Positions 20,875 to 30,988 are shown, numbered from the stretch's first letter. The stretch: DNA of 64,000 nucleotides from an uncultured Mycobacteriaceae bacterium (GCA_902826815.1 CADEGF010000030.1:17813-81812), one strand, 5' to 3'. The notes: generated by a model not told the origin, from the letters alone. Made by a program: numbers and translations.

Positions 20875-22332
20875 ATGACTCACGGACCCGCCGGTGATTC
20901 CTCGTCAGGCGTGGATTACGAAGAATCCGAACACAGCGGTCGTGTCATCCGAATCGCTTCTGTAGCAGCCCTCGGCGGATTGCTCTTCGGATACGACAGC
21001 GCGGTCATCAACGGCGCGGTCGCAGCCGTCGAGGACCACTTCCAGATCAGCAAGCTGGTAACCGGCGTCGCGGTGGCGGCAGCGCTGATCGGCGCCGCCC
21101 TCGGTGCGGTGGTCGCGGGACGGCTGGCGGACAAGATCGGCAGGCTCGCGGTGATGAAGATCGCCGCGTTGCTCTTCCTCATCAGCGCCTTCGGCACCGG
21201 CCTTGCGGGCAACGTGGAGATGTTCGGCTTGTTCCGGGTCATCGGCGGTATCGGCGTCGGCGTCGCATCGGTCATCGCGCCCGCCTACATCGCGGAGACC
21301 TCGCCGCCACGCATCCGTGGCCGGCTCGGCTCGCTGCAGCAGCTGGCCATCGTTACCGGCATCTTCGTCTCGCTCGCGATCGACGCGCTGCTTGCGCGGC
21401 TCGCGGGTGGTGCTCGTGAAGACCTCTGGCTGGGGTTGGAAGCATGGCGGTGGATGTTCATCATCATGGCCGTGCCCGCGATCATCTACGGCACGCTCGC
21501 CTTCACGATTCCCGAGTCGCCGCGCTATCTCGTTGCGACATTCCGCATTCCGGAGGCCAGGAAGGTGCTCACCACGCTGTTGGGTGAGAAGAACCTGGAG
21601 TTGACGATCAGCAGGATCCAGGAGTCGTTGAAGTCCGAGAAGCCGCCGTCATGGTCGGATCTACGAAAGCCGACGGGCGGGCTCTACGGAATCGTCTGGG
21701 TAGGCGTGTTCCTCTCGGTGTTCCAGCAGTTCGTCGGCATCAACGTGATCTTCTATTACTCCAACGTGCTATGGGAGGCCGTCGGATTCGGGGAGAGCCA
21801 GGCGTTCGTCATCACGGTGATCACCTCGATCACCAACATCCTCACCACGCTCATCGCGATCGCGCTGATCGACAAGATCGGGCGCAAGCCGCTGTTGCTG
21901 ATCGGTTCGGCGGGCATGGCCGTCACGCTCGGCACGATGGCGGTGATCTTCGGCACGGCTCCGGTGGTCGACGGTCAGCCGAGTCTGGGCGGCGCTGCGG
22001 GACCGATCGCACTGATCGCCGCCAACCTCTTCGTCGTCGCGTTCGGTATGTCCTGGGGTCCGGTGGTCTGGGTGCTGCTCGGCGAGATGTTCCCCAACCG
22101 CATCCGTGGCGCCGCGCTCGGCTTGGCAGCTGCCGCGCAGTGGATCGCCAACTGCCTGATCACCGCGTCTTTCCCGGCACTCGGCGACTTCTCGCTCGGC
22201 GTCGCCTACGGCTTCTACGCGATATGTGCGGTGCTGTCGTTCCTGTTCGTCTCGAAGTGGGTTCAGGAGACCAAGGGCATGCACCTGGAGGACATGAAGG
22301 GCGATACGTCCGCGTCTCCTGCAGGGCACTGA
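20875..22332 (+). CDS. Sugar porter (MFS) family transporter
   Basis: A 485-residue, 12-helix major-facilitator protein of the sugar-porter branch. Its signatures are GGLLFGYDSAVINGA in TM1, GRLADKIGR after TM2, PESPRYL in the central loop, QQFVGINVIFYYSNVLW in TM7, and WGPVVWVLLGEMFPNRIRG near TM10-11. The two glutamine/asparagine-containing helix-7 residues (QQ...N) bind hexoses or inositol in characterised relatives. A Crp-type site lies just upstream and a terminator-like hairpin overlaps the stop. Substrate is likely a hexose, pentose or polyol, proton-coupled. Confidence 0.92.
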   Translation: MTHGPAGDSSSGVDYEESEHSGRVIRIASVAALGGLLFGYDSAVINGAVAAVEDHFQISKLVTGVAVAAALIGAALGAVVAGRLADKIGRLAVMKIAALLFLISAFGTGLAGNVEMFGLFRVIGGIGVGVASVIAPAYIAETSPPRIRGRLGSLQQLAIVTGIFVSLAIDALLARLAGGAREDLWLGLEAWRWMFIIMAVPAIIYGTLAFTIPESPRYLVATFRIPEARKVLTTLLGEKNLELTISRIQESLKSEKPPSWSDLRKPTGGLYGIVWVGVFLSVFQQFVGINVIFYYSNVLWEAVGFGESQAFVITVITSITNILTTLIAIALIDKIGRKPLLLIGSAGMAVTLGTMAVIFGTAPVVDGQPSLGGAAGPIALIAANLFVVAFGMSWGPVVWVLLGEMFPNRIRGAALGLAAAAQWIANCLITASFPALGDFSLGVAYGFYAICAVLSFLFVSKWVQETKGMHLEDMKGDTSASPAGH

Positions 22333-22346
22333 GAGCGCTCTGCCCT
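22323..22346 (+). terminator. Terminator-like hairpin after the sugar transporter
   Basis: AGGGCA 22323-22328 pairs with TGCCCT 22341-22346 around a loop that itself contains the palindrome GAGCGCTC. The stem includes the stop codon, so it would form only after ribosomes leave. It separates the transporter from hisE. Confidence 0.4.
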
Positions 22347-22374
22347 AAACCCGCGTGACCGGCATGGCCGCCGC

Positions 22375-22656
22375 GTGGAACAATCGCAGGCCGTGAAGAC
22401 CTTCGATGCGCTGTTCGCCGAGCTCAGCGACAAAGCGCGCACCCGGCCGGACGGCAGCGGCACGGTCGCCGCGCTGGACGGCGGCGTGCACGGGCTCGGC
22501 AAGAAGATCCTCGAGGAGGCCGGCGAGGTGTGGCTGGCCGCCGAGCACGAGGGCGACGACGCGCTGGCGGGGGAGATCAGCCAGTTGCTGTACTGGACGC
22601 AGGTGCTGATGATCTCGCGTGGTCTGACCCTCGACGACGTCTACCGGAAGCTGTGA
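22375..22656 (+). CDS. hisE: Phosphoribosyl-ATP pyrophosphatase HisE
   Basis: A 93-residue protein of the MazG-like HisE family, which removes pyrophosphate from phosphoribosyl-ATP, step 2 of histidine synthesis. Recognisable segments are [20 protein letters not shown] (metal-binding Glu residues) and [24 protein letters not shown] 22375 gives the same N terminus and length as M. tuberculosis HisE; GTG 22393 is an alternative. It is immediately followed by, or overlaps, hisG, the enzyme for step 1, so the first two pathway steps are on one message. Confidence 0.95.
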   Translation: MEQSQAVKTFDALFAELSDKARTRPDGSGTVAALDGGVHGLGKKILEEAGEVWLAAEHEGDDALAGEISQLLYWTQVLMISRGLTLDDVYRKL

Positions 22657-22661
22657 ACGAC

Positions 22662-23513
22662 ATGCTGCGCGTCGCGGTACCCAACAAGGGCACGTTGAGC
22701 GAGCCCGCTGCCGAGATTCTTTCCGAGGCGGGCTACCGGCGCCGCACCGATCCGAAGGATCTGACCGTCATCGACCCGGTCAACAATGTGGAGTTCTTCT
22801 TCCTGCGGCCCAAGGACATTGCGATCTACGTGGGGTCAGGTCAGCTCGACTTCGGCATCACCGGCCGCGATCTCGCCGCTGAGTCCGACGCCCCGGTCCG
22901 CGAGCGGCTGGCGCTGGGCTTCGGCTTGTCAACCTTCCGCTACGCCGCTCCAGAGGGTCGAGACTGGACCGTTGGTGACCTCGCCGGTAAGCGGATCGCC
23001 ACCGCATTCCCCAACCTCGTCCGAAAAGATCTGGCGGCTAACGGGGTTGAGGCCACCGTCATCCGACTCGACGGCGCGGTCGAGATCTCCGTCGCGCTCG
23101 GCGTGGCCGACGCCATCGCCGATGTGGTCGGCTCTGGCCGCACGCTGGGACTGCACGATCTGGTCGCCTTCGGGGAGCCGCTGTGTGATTCGGAGGCGGT
23201 GCTGATCGAACACACCGATCCCGGCAACCACAACGCCTCCGCCCGTGACCAACTGGCCGGGCGCGTGCAGGGTGTCGTGTTCGGCCAGCAGTACCTCATG
23301 CTCGACTACGACTGCCCGCGCACCGTGCTCGATGCGGCCACCGCCGTCACCCCCGGATTGGAGTCACCGACCATCGCGCCGCTTGCCGATCCGGCGTGGG
23401 TGGCGGTGCGCGCGCTGGTTCCGCGACGCGACGTCAACGCGATCATGGATCAGCTGGCGGGCATCGGCGCCAAGGCAATACTGGCGTCCGACATCAGGTT
23501 CTGCCGCTTCTGA
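22662..23513 (+). CDS. hisG: ATP phosphoribosyltransferase HisG (long form)
   Basis: A 283-residue long-form HisG, the feedback-regulated first enzyme of histidine synthesis (ATP plus PRPP). It begins [16 protein letters not shown] and contains [15 protein letters not shown] and [13 protein letters not shown], the PRPP-binding loop. The C-terminal ACT-like regulatory domain (about 210-283), ending [11 protein letters not shown], binds histidine. The start ATG 22662 matches M. tuberculosis; GTG 22653, overlapping hisE by 4 bases, is also possible and would add 3 residues. Confidence 0.96.
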   Translation: MLRVAVPNKGTLSEPAAEILSEAGYRRRTDPKDLTVIDPVNNVEFFFLRPKDIAIYVGSGQLDFGITGRDLAAESDAPVRERLALGFGLSTFRYAAPEGRDWTVGDLAGKRIATAFPNLVRKDLAANGVEATVIRLDGAVEISVALGVADAIADVVGSGRTLGLHDLVAFGEPLCDSEAVLIEHTDPGNHNASARDQLAGRVQGVVFGQQYLMLDYDCPRTVLDAATAVTPGLESPTIAPLADPAWVAVRALVPRRDVNAIMDQLAGIGAKAILASDIRFCRF

Positions 23514-23582
23514 CTAAGGCCGGTTCCGCCGGTGTTCGCGTGTTAGCGTCCGGGTGACATTTTCACCCGGCCGGAGGTTCGC

Positions 23583-24083
23583 ATGACGTATTTCCTGGTT
23601 CTGCTGTTCGCCCTGCTGATCGGTGTGGTCGCCGGTCTGCGCGCGCTGACCGCACCCGCGGTGGTGGCATGGGCGGGGGCGCTCGGCTGGATCGACCTCG
23701 ACGGCACCTGGGCCCAGTGGGTCGCGCACCCGATCACGGTGACCGTGCTGACCATTCTGGCGCTGGTTGAGCTGGTCACCGACCAATTGCCGAGCGCTCC
23801 GACCAGGCGGGTCCCTCCGCAGTTCGGCGCACGGCTGTTCACCGGCGCGTTCTCCGGCGCAGTCCTTGCATCGGGTGCGGTATTGAACCCGACTGCGTGG
23901 GTGGTGGTTGGAGCCGTCGGGGCGGCGTTGATCGGCGCCGTGATCGGAACTCTCGGCGGTGCCGAGACGCGGCAAAAGCTTGTTGCGGACAACGGGGGAC
24001 ACGATCTGCCCGTCGCGCTCGTCGAGGACGCCATCGCAATCGTGGGCGGATTCGCGGTGGTGGCCTTGGCGTCGGTCATCTGA
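23583..24083 (+). CDS. DUF4126 domain-containing membrane protein
   Basis: A 166-residue hydrophobic protein with four or five membrane segments and the DUF4126 pattern GVVAGLRALTAPAVVAWAG at the N terminus and LVEDAIAIVGGFAVVAL at the C terminus. Rv2120c is the positional counterpart. No function is known. A GGAGG site lies just before ATG 23583. The stop is directly followed by the ATG of the oxidoreductase (no gap), so the two are translated in tandem. Confidence 0.87.
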   Translation: MTYFLVLLFALLIGVVAGLRALTAPAVVAWAGALGWIDLDGTWAQWVAHPITVTVLTILALVELVTDQLPSAPTRRVPPQFGARLFTGAFSGAVLASGAVLNPTAWVVVGAVGAALIGAVIGTLGGAETRQKLVADNGGHDLPVALVEDAIAIVGGFAVVALASVI

Positions 24084-25469
24084 ATGGCAACTGCGCCACA
24101 GAGGTTCGATGCGATTATCATCGGCGCAGGGCAGGCGGGTCCGCCGCTGGCGGGAAGGCTGACCGCTGCGGGCCAGACGGTTGCGGTGATCGAACGCAAG
24201 TTGGTCGGCGGCACTTGTGTGAACTACGGCTGCATCCCGACGAAGACACTGGTGGCAAGCGCTCACGCGGCACACACGGCGCGCCGGGGTGCCGAATACG
24301 GTATCGGCACAGGCGATGTCAGCGTGGATATGGCGAAGGTCAAGGCCCGCAAGGACAGGGTGATGACCGGCGACCGCGAGGGAGTCGAGTCGTGGCTGGA
24401 TGGCATGGACAACTGCACGCTGATCCGTGGCCACGCGCGCTTCGATGACCCGCACACCATTCGCGTGGACGATCAGGTCCTGCAGGCCGACAAGTTCTTT
24501 CTCAACGTCGGTGGCCGCGCGGTGGTGCCGGATATGCCGGGGCTTTCCGACGTCGACTACCTGACGAACGTGGGGATCCTCGATCTGGACACGCTGCCAG
24601 AACATCTCGTGATCATCGGCGGCAGTTACATAGCGCTCGAGTTCGCGCAGATGTACCGCCGCTTCGGCGCAGAGGTCACCGTCATCGAGAAGGGTCCTCG
24701 GCTGACCTCTCGTGAGGACGAAGACGTTTCTGCCGCCATCAAGGAGATTCTCGAGAACGAGGGTATCGCCATCGAACTCGATGCGACGGCCATCTCGTTC
24801 CGCAAGCGTGACAACGGTTTCGAGGTGACACCGCGCGAAGGCGCCGATCCCATCGAGGGCACCCATCTGTTGATGGCGATCGGGCGGCGGCCGAACACGG
24901 ACGACCTCGGCCTGGAGAACGCGGGCGTGGAAACGGATTCGAGAGGCAACGTCGTCGTCGACGATCAGTGCCGGACCAACGTCGAACACATCTGGGCGAT
25001 GGGCGACTGCAACGGCCGCGGTGCGTTCACCCACACCTCGTACAACGACTTCGAGATCGTCGCGGCCAATCTGCTCGACGACGACCCACGCAGGATCAGC
25101 GACCGCGTGCCGACCTACGCGCTGTACATCGACCCGCCGCTCGGCCGTGCCGGTCTTACCGCGGATCAGGTGCGCGAGTCAGGCCGAAAAGCGTTGGTGG
25201 GCAAGCGCCCGATGACCAGGGTCGGTCGCGCGGTCGAAAAGGGCGAGACACAGGGCTTCATGAAGGTCGTCGTCGACGCCGAGACCGAGGAGATTCTCGG
25301 CGCGGCGATCCTCGGGGTCGGGGGAGACGAGGTGGTGCAGGACATTCTCGACGTGATGACCGCCAAGTTGCCGTATACCGCGATCTCGCGCACGATGCAC
25401 ATCCACCCGACGGTCAGCGAGCTGGTGCCGACGATACTTCAGGAGATGAAGCCGCTCGGCCAAGGTTGA
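24084..25469 (+). CDS. FAD-dependent pyridine nucleotide-disulfide oxidoreductase (mercuric reductase-like)
   Basis: A 461-residue flavoprotein of the glutathione reductase family. It has an FAD-binding GAGQAGPPLAG near the N terminus, the redox pair Cys45-Cys50 in GGTCVNYGCIPTK, an NAD(P)-binding IIGGSYIALEFAQMYRRFG and a second FAD motif WAMGDCNGRGAFTHTSYND. The C-terminal His-x-His...Glu element (MHIHPTVSELVP) is the catalytic dyad of the dimer partner. It lacks the extra C-terminal Cys pair of true MerA, so mercury reduction is unlikely. The physiological substrate is unknown. Its 3' end overlaps the convergent flavodoxin gene by 56 bases. Confidence 0.88.
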   Translation: MATAPQRFDAIIIGAGQAGPPLAGRLTAAGQTVAVIERKLVGGTCVNYGCIPTKTLVASAHAAHTARRGAEYGIGTGDVSVDMAKVKARKDRVMTGDREGVESWLDGMDNCTLIRGHARFDDPHTIRVDDQVLQADKFFLNVGGRAVVPDMPGLSDVDYLTNVGILDLDTLPEHLVIIGGSYIALEFAQMYRRFGAEVTVIEKGPRLTSREDEDVSAAIKEILENEGIAIELDATAISFRKRDNGFEVTPREGADPIEGTHLLMAIGRRPNTDDLGLENAGVETDSRGNVVVDDQCRTNVEHIWAMGDCNGRGAFTHTSYNDFEIVAANLLDDDPRRISDRVPTYALYIDPPLGRAGLTADQVRESGRKALVGKRPMTRVGRAVEKGETQGFMKVVVDAETEEILGAAILGVGGDEVVQDILDVMTAKLPYTAISRTMHIHPTVSELVPTILQEMKPLGQG

Positions 25470-26049
25470 GCTGCCGGGTCACCAGCGCGACCCGGCGCCC
25501 GAGATGGTGGCAGGTCCGGACATCGGACGGGTGTACCCCGTCGGGCGGCGCGTCGACGTCGGTCTGCGCGCCTGCACCAAGGAAGAAGCCCTGCCTGTTC
25601 AGGTTGTCCTCGCTGCATGTCGAGCTGTTCCAGCCCGGCGCCAAACCGAGGCTGACCCAATGCATGTGGTGCTGAGCGGCGAACACCGCCAGCGAGGTCA
25701 GCGTGTGCAACTTGTCGCCGCTTCTCGCACCTGAGTTGGTGAAGCCCGCCGATACCTTGTCGCGCCAGGTGCCGTTCATGCATCGCCGCCCGGTCTGTTC
25801 GGCGAACGCCTGAAAGGCCGCGGAGACATTGCCCATGTACGTCGCGCTGCCGAACACGATCCCGTCGGCTCCGTCGAGCACGTCCCATACCTCGTCGGAC
25901 ATCGCGTCGACGGGGATGACGGTGACATGTGCTCCCGCGTCTCTGGCGCCTGCGGCGACGGCATCGGCGAGCACCGCGGTGTGGCCGAATCCCGAATGGT
26001 AGGCGACGGCGATCATCGGGGCGGCGATGTGAGAACCATTGTGTGACAT
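25414..26049 (-). CDS. Flavodoxin-family / NAD(P)H:quinone oxidoreductase-like protein
   Basis: A 211-residue flavodoxin-fold protein starting MSHNGSHIAAPMIAVAYHSGFGHT. The P-loop for FMN phosphate is YHSGFGHT, the second FMN contact loop is FGSATYMGNVS, and SGARSGDKLHTL lies where WrbA-type quinone reductases have their third loop. Start ATG 26049 follows the SRPBCC stop by one base. The last 15-20 residues (Ala/Ser/Pro-rich) extend into the convergent oxidoreductase gene and may not be needed for the fold. Its partner genes upstream are an ArsR regulator and a SRPBCC protein. Confidence 0.85.
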   Translation of the reverse strand: MSHNGSHIAAPMIAVAYHSGFGHTAVLADAVAAGARDAGAHVTVIPVDAMSDEVWDVLDGADGIVFGSATYMGNVSAAFQAFAEQTGRRCMNGTWRDKVSAGFTNSGARSGDKLHTLTSLAVFAAQHHMHWVSLGLAPGWNSSTCSEDNLNRQGFFLGAGAQTDVDAPPDGVHPSDVRTCHHLGRRVALVTRQLNLGRAASSPEVSSAPAR

Positions 26050-26050
26050 G

Positions 26051-26563
26051 TTATTCCGATTCCTTCTGTGCTCGGGTCTGTGCTCGAACGATTTCTTGGC
26101 GCCGGGTGCTCCAGTCGGGCAGCTCGTCGCCGGTGAGGTATGCCTGCAGCCGGTCGAGGAACGCGTGGGTGCCTGCCCGGAAGCCCGACGCGTTGCCGAC
26201 GCCGAGCCCGCGATGGGTGAAGCGCAGCAGGGTGCCTTCGCCGTCGGGGTGCAGTTCGTAGCGCACCACACTGTTTTCGACGATGGCCTGCTTCCATTCG
26301 TGCTCGAGCACGCGCGGCGGATCCCACACCAGGATGCGTCCTGTCATCCGCTTCTTCTCGACGGGCAGCGGCGGGCCGGTCGCCACCATGTCGATCAGGC
26401 CGCCCTCGCGCGCGTCGATGGTCGTCTCGCCGAACCACTGTGCGCGCTCGGCGGGATCGGCGATCGCCGACCACACCGCCTCGACGGGATAAGGCAGCCG
26501 ACGCTCGAACGTCAGCATCGCGCGATCGCCAGCCACGGTGAGCCGGCCGTCGTGCGCGGTCAC
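26051..26563 (-). CDS. SRPBCC family protein (AHSA1-like)
   Basis: A 170-residue START/Bet v 1-type protein of the activator-of-Hsp90-like group. The segment FERRLPYPVEAVWSAIADPAERAQWFGE is the family's N-terminal signature, and WDPPRVLEHEW and LLRFTHRGLG follow in order. Start GTG 26563 overlaps the ArsR stop by 4 bases (GTGA). ArsR-SRPBCC pairs are common in actinobacteria. The SRPBCC protein is thought to bind a hydrophobic ligand, but none is known here. Confidence 0.88.
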   Translation of the reverse strand: MTAHDGRLTVAGDRAMLTFERRLPYPVEAVWSAIADPAERAQWFGETTIDAREGGLIDMVATGPPLPVEKKRMTGRILVWDPPRVLEHEWKQAIVENSVVRYELHPDGEGTLLRFTHRGLGVGNASGFRAGTHAFLDRLQAYLTGDELPDWSTRRQEIVRAQTRAQKESE

Positions 26564-26877
26564 TTCGCATCCCCGTGCGTCGACTCGAGATGGCGCTCCA
26601 GTGCGTCGAGATGACCGGCCCAGTAGCGGCGGTAGCGCTCGATCCACTCGTCGATCTGGACAAGGCCGTCGGCCCGCAGCGCATAGATCCGGCGCTGGGC
26701 ATCCGGCCGGACCTCGACGAGGCCGACCTCGCGAAGCACCCGCAGGTGGCGAGACACCGTCGGCTGGGTCAGTCCTGGCAGCGTGGCGACCAGTTCGCCC
26801 GCCGTTCGCTCACCATCGGTGAGCGCGTCGAGCAGAGCCCTCCTGCTGGGTTCGGCGACCGCCTCGAACACATCCAT
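26560..26877 (-). CDS. ArsR-family winged-helix regulator
   Basis: A 105-residue winged-helix protein: VFEAVAEPSRRALLDALTDGERTAGELVATLPGLTQPTVSRHLRVLREVGLVEVRPDAQRR is the whole DNA-binding core, taken in order at residues 3-66. No metal-binding cysteines are present, so it belongs to the ligand-free or SRPBCC-linked group (SdpR-like) rather than the metal sensors. It is likely autoregulatory. An A/T-rich stretch, tctatatagacgc / cctatatagaat at about 26900-26925, just upstream contains two TATATAGA repeats that could be its operator. Confidence 0.9.
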   Translation of the reverse strand: MDVFEAVAEPSRRALLDALTDGERTAGELVATLPGLTQPTVSRHLRVLREVGLVEVRPDAQRRIYALRADGLVQIDEWIERYRRYWAGHLDALERHLESTHGDAK

Positions 26878-26896
26878 GACACGAGTATTGCACTCT

Positions 26897-26924
26897 GTCT
26901 ATATAGACGCAAGCCTATATAGAA
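26897..26924. promoter_or_regulatory. Direct repeat CTATATAGA, candidate ArsR operator
   Basis: Two copies of CTATATAGA (about 26899-26907 and 26913-26921) lie 14 bases apart just upstream of the arsR start. Each copy contains the palindrome CTATATAG. They are the most A/T-rich bases in this neighbourhood and fit a promoter/operator for the arsR-SRPBCC-flavodoxin unit. Confidence 0.45.
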
Positions 26925-27727
26925 TTCTGGCGGCGCTGAACCAGCAGTGTCTGGGCGCACGTTCCGATGAAGACCTGCCGGTCGAAGATCTCGGCGGTGG
27001 TGACGCCGATGCCGTCGGGCCCGATCGAACCCCTTGCGCGCAGCGCGAAGTCGTTGCCGACAGGGACTCGGTGCAGGTGCATCGCGGTGTCGGTGTTCAT
27101 GAACACGAACGCGGCAGGGTCGATCGCCGCGCCTGCGCCGTTGGCGCAGTCGACCACAAGGGCCAGGCGTTGGGTCTGCGTCATCTCCTCGTCGTCCACC
27201 AGGTGTGCCAACGGGCTCATCCACGCGACCGGCGACCCGTTGTCGAGTTCGAGTTGCCTGCGCCAGCTGATCGCCTCGAGATACCCCGTTGCGCCTTCCC
27301 AGCTGTGCGGCTCCGGGTCGGCTTCGCCTTCGACGAGCGGCGGAAACCGGTCGGTCGCGACATCGGCGGTATCGCTTGTCGCAAGCAGCCATGCCGATGC
27401 ACGGGCGACCGCGCGGTCGGCACCGCCCGGCCGTGCGGCCACCATCTCGGCCGCCAGCAGGGCGATACGGCTGCCCGGCCGTTCCACCCAGGCCCGAACA
27501 CGCACTGGCGCAACAGGAATCGCACCGAGGATGTCCATCGACACCCGGCCGATGCGCATTGCGGATTCGGTGGTGTTCCCGCTGAGTTCCTCGATCAGTT
27601 TCGTCATCAGCGCCAGGGGCGGCGAACCGTGCTGGATCTGGCGATCCCAGTTGCTCCTGGTGAAGTCCGTGGACTCGAAGCACTGGAATTCCCCGTCGGT
27701 TCCGGCCCGACGGTAATGACAGCTCAC
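26915..27727 (-). CDS. Acyl-CoA thioesterase-like (double hotdog) family protein
   Basis: A 270-residue protein with the TesB-like double-hotdog pattern. The N-terminal FTRSNWDRQIQHGSPPLALMTKLIEE is followed by IGRVSMDILGAIPVAPVRVRAWVERPGSRIALL, then NTDTAMHLHRVPVGNDFALRARG and GVTTAEIFDRQVFIGTCAQTLLV. These features are typical of mycobacterial thioesterase-family proteins. Start GTG 27727 overlaps the upstream nuclease gene's stop by 4 bases (GTGA). A longer frame reads through the nuclease gene and is rejected. The acyl substrate is unknown. Confidence 0.85.
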   Translation of the reverse strand: MSCHYRRAGTDGEFQCFESTDFTRSNWDRQIQHGSPPLALMTKLIEELSGNTTESAMRIGRVSMDILGAIPVAPVRVRAWVERPGSRIALLAAEMVAARPGGADRAVARASAWLLATSDTADVATDRFPPLVEGEADPEPHSWEGATGYLEAISWRRQLELDNGSPVAWMSPLAHLVDDEEMTQTQRLALVVDCANGAGAAIDPAAFVFMNTDTAMHLHRVPVGNDFALRARGSIGPDGIGVTTAEIFDRQVFIGTCAQTLLVQRRQNSI

Positions 27728-28623
27728 GCAGCAGGCTCCGCCGAGTACAGCACCGCATCCTCGCCGGGGCCGTCGCCCTCGGCGGGCTGTTCGGGCCAAC
27801 CCGGGTACGGCGGCGGCGTCCCGCCGAACACCGGGCAGTGCGCATGGTGTGCACACCAGTCGCACATCCGCGACGGGTGAGGGCGGAAATCGCCTGTGGC
27901 CCCGGCGGATTGGATGGCCCGCCAAATGGCGATCAACGTCTTCTCGAAACGCTCGAGCTCTTCGAGGTCGGGGGAGTAGTCGAGCACCTGACCATCGGCC
28001 AGATAAATCAGCCGAAGCCGGGCGGGTAGCACACCGCGGGACCGCAGCAGCGCAACGGCGTAGAACTTCATCTGGAACATCGCCTTGAACTCGGCAAGCG
28101 CCCGCGCCTCCTGCGGCGCCTTACCTGTCTTGTAGTCGACGACCCTGACCTCGCCGGTGGGTGCGACGTCGATGCGGTCGACGAACCCGCGTAACAGGGT
28201 GCCGTCGGCGAGTTCGACCTCGACCCGCTGCTCGCAGCTCTCCGGGTCGAAGCGGGTCGGATCCTCGAGCCGGTAGTAACCGGACAGCAGTGCCCTTGCC
28301 TCATCGAGCAGCTTTGCCCTGGAGTCGGGATCGAAATCGCCGACGAGGTCGGGTTCATCGGCGACGATGCGCTCCAAGGCGGGGTCGACCAACGACATCG
28401 CGGTCTCCGGGATGCGTTCCGGCGCGGGCAGTGCGTAGAGCTGTTCCAGCGCAGCGTGCACCACCGATCCGCGTAGCTGTGCCGTCGAAGGCGGCTCAGG
28501 CAACCGGTCGATGGCCCGGAACCTGTAGAGCAACGGGCACTGCTTGAAGTCGCTGGCCCGCGACGGCGACAGCGCGGGCCTCCGCTTCTCGATGGGCCGC
28601 GTCGGGACCTCGTGCTGGTCCAT
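27724..28623 (-). CDS. RecB/Cas4-family nuclease, Fe-S cluster type
   Basis: A 299-residue nuclease counterpart of Rv2119. It begins MDQHEVPTRPIEKRRPALSP and shows the PD-(D/E)XK motifs: LRGSVVHAALEQL, the GFVDRIDVAPTGEVRVVDYKTGK block (catalytic Asp and Lys) and the Q residue in FKAMFQMKFYA. Four cysteines, one in FKQCPLLYRF and three in CDWCAHHAHC, form the iron-sulfur cluster site of AddB/Cas4-type enzymes. It probably acts in DNA repair. It is divergent from trmI with about 75 bases between starts. Confidence 0.92.
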   Translation of the reverse strand: MDQHEVPTRPIEKRRPALSPSRASDFKQCPLLYRFRAIDRLPEPPSTAQLRGSVVHAALEQLYALPAPERIPETAMSLVDPALERIVADEPDLVGDFDPDSRAKLLDEARALLSGYYRLEDPTRFDPESCEQRVEVELADGTLLRGFVDRIDVAPTGEVRVVDYKTGKAPQEARALAEFKAMFQMKFYAVALLRSRGVLPARLRLIYLADGQVLDYSPDLEELERFEKTLIAIWRAIQSAGATGDFRPHPSRMCDWCAHHAHCPVFGGTPPPYPGWPEQPAEGDGPGEDAVLYSAEPAA

Positions 28624-28692
28624 GACTGGCAGCTTATGACCGCCGGCTGACAACCCCGAGCACGTAGGTCGGCGCGTCTGCTGGCAGGCTGA

Positions 28693-29830
<1,138 letters not shown>

Positions 29831-29834
<4 letters not shown>

Positions 29835-30310
29835 GGAGGAGGCGATGTCGCGGTCGCCCCGTCGCCGAAGTCGAGCAGCAGGTTGGCGGTCTTACGGGTC
29901 AGCTCCCACCCGTCGCGCACGGGTGCGAACTCCATCGGAAAGCTGAACTTTCCCGGCGGTTTGTTCGCGGTCGTGACGTTGACGGTGGCCACCACGTTTC
30001 CGGTTTCGGTTTCCGACCACTTTTCCTCGACGGCCTCGAACGTCAGCGGCAATGCGCCATTGTCGGCGAGCGCCTTGCCGAACTTGTCCAGCGCCGCGGC
30101 GTCATCGGCGGTCGCCATCTCGACGAGGCCGACCTTGTCGGCGCCGGGCACGGCGGGATCGGACAGCCGGTTGAGGACGTCTATCAATGCTTCTGGCGGG
30201 GGGAGCGGCGACGCGGAGGGCGCGGCGGACGCAACGATGCTCGTCGTCTCAGTCTCGGGCGTGGCAGGCGGTGGCGGGCTGTCACACCCGCAAAGCCCGA
30301 ACGCCGCCAC
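29831..30310 (-). CDS. lppK: LppK-like lipoprotein, start codon unclear
   Basis: A lipoprotein of the LppK/MTB12 fold. The mature part ALIDVLNRLSDPAVPGADKVGLVEMATADDAAALDKFGKAL and MEFAPVRDGWELTRKTA match LppK (Rv2116). The listed GTG 30310 gives only nine residues through the lipobox cysteine (LCGC). The frame stays open 14 codons further, through LSAVTALVAAF, back to the TAG that ends the upstream MTB12-like gene, and a complete signal peptide needs those codons. They contain no ATG, GTG or TTG, only CTG or ATC. Export is expected, but the true start is unresolved. Confidence 0.75.
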
Positions 30311-30352
30311 CAGTGCGGTGACGGCGCTCAGGTATGCAGTACGGCGGTGGAT

Positions 30353-30841
30353 CTAGCCCACCAGCTCGCCGAGGGCGAACAGCGACTGGCTCGACAGCTG
30401 CCAACCCGTCGGGCTTGGGCCCTGCACGAACGTCAGCGGCATCGAACGCACCTCACCGGTGCTCAGGGTCGCCGTCACATTTGCGGTGGCGGTGTTGCCG
30501 TTCAGATCGGGGTCGGCGATCGTCGCGGTCAGCGGCAGGTAGCCCTTTGCGACAGCGTCGTTGTACTTGAGCTCGACGCCCTTGCCGGTGAACCGGCCGA
30601 GACCCTGGATGTAGGCAGACTTACCAGCGAACGAGCCGCCGGAGCCGAGGGTGTTGACGGTCTGGGTGAGCGGACCGACCAGATCAGGCGCGGGCGCCGC
30701 GGGCAGCGGGATGTCCCATACCACCGGCTGCACTGCGGGCGCGGCGGTGATCGTGCCGGATGCAATCGATGTCACACCGGCCGCTGCGCCGCCGACCAGG
30801 GCGGCTGCTGCAAGGCCGGTAACGAGGGATTTCGGGGTCAC
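30353..30841 (-). CDS. Low-molecular-weight antigen MTB12-like secreted protein
   Basis: A 162-residue secreted protein of the MTB12 (CFP-2, Rv2376c) family. A cleavable signal peptide TPKSLVTGLAAAALVGGAAAG is followed by ITAAPAVQPVVWDIPLPAAPAP, and the C-terminal half matches MTB12 (PLTFVQGPSPTGWQLSSQSLFALGEL). It lies directly before the lppK frame, which belongs to the same fold family, so the two are probably an old tandem duplication. Start GTG 30841. Its promoter is shared with or close to that of mpa, which diverges 147 bases away. Confidence 0.87.
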   Translation of the reverse strand: MTPKSLVTGLAAAALVGGAAAGVTSIASGTITAAPAVQPVVWDIPLPAAPAPDLVGPLTQTVNTLGSGGSFAGKSAYIQGLGRFTGKGVELKYNDAVAKGYLPLTATIADPDLNGNTATANVTATLSTGEVRSMPLTFVQGPSPTGWQLSSQSLFALGELVG

Positions 30842-30988
30842 GGCTGTCCTTTCGATGGGACCAAATCGATCTTCAGGTTAACAAGTGTTGCTGGTGTGTC
30901 GAATTCCTACATCGCACACAATGGCTGAATCGCCGGTAGCGTTGAAGTTGTTACTGCACCAACACCCGGTGCGGGGAGGGAGCGCAAC

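Noticed and set aside
24084-25469. Mercuric reductase (MerA) and a mercury-resistance island
   Set aside because: The enzyme has the family core but no extra C-terminal cysteine pair, no N-terminal heavy-metal domain, and no merR, merT or merP nearby.
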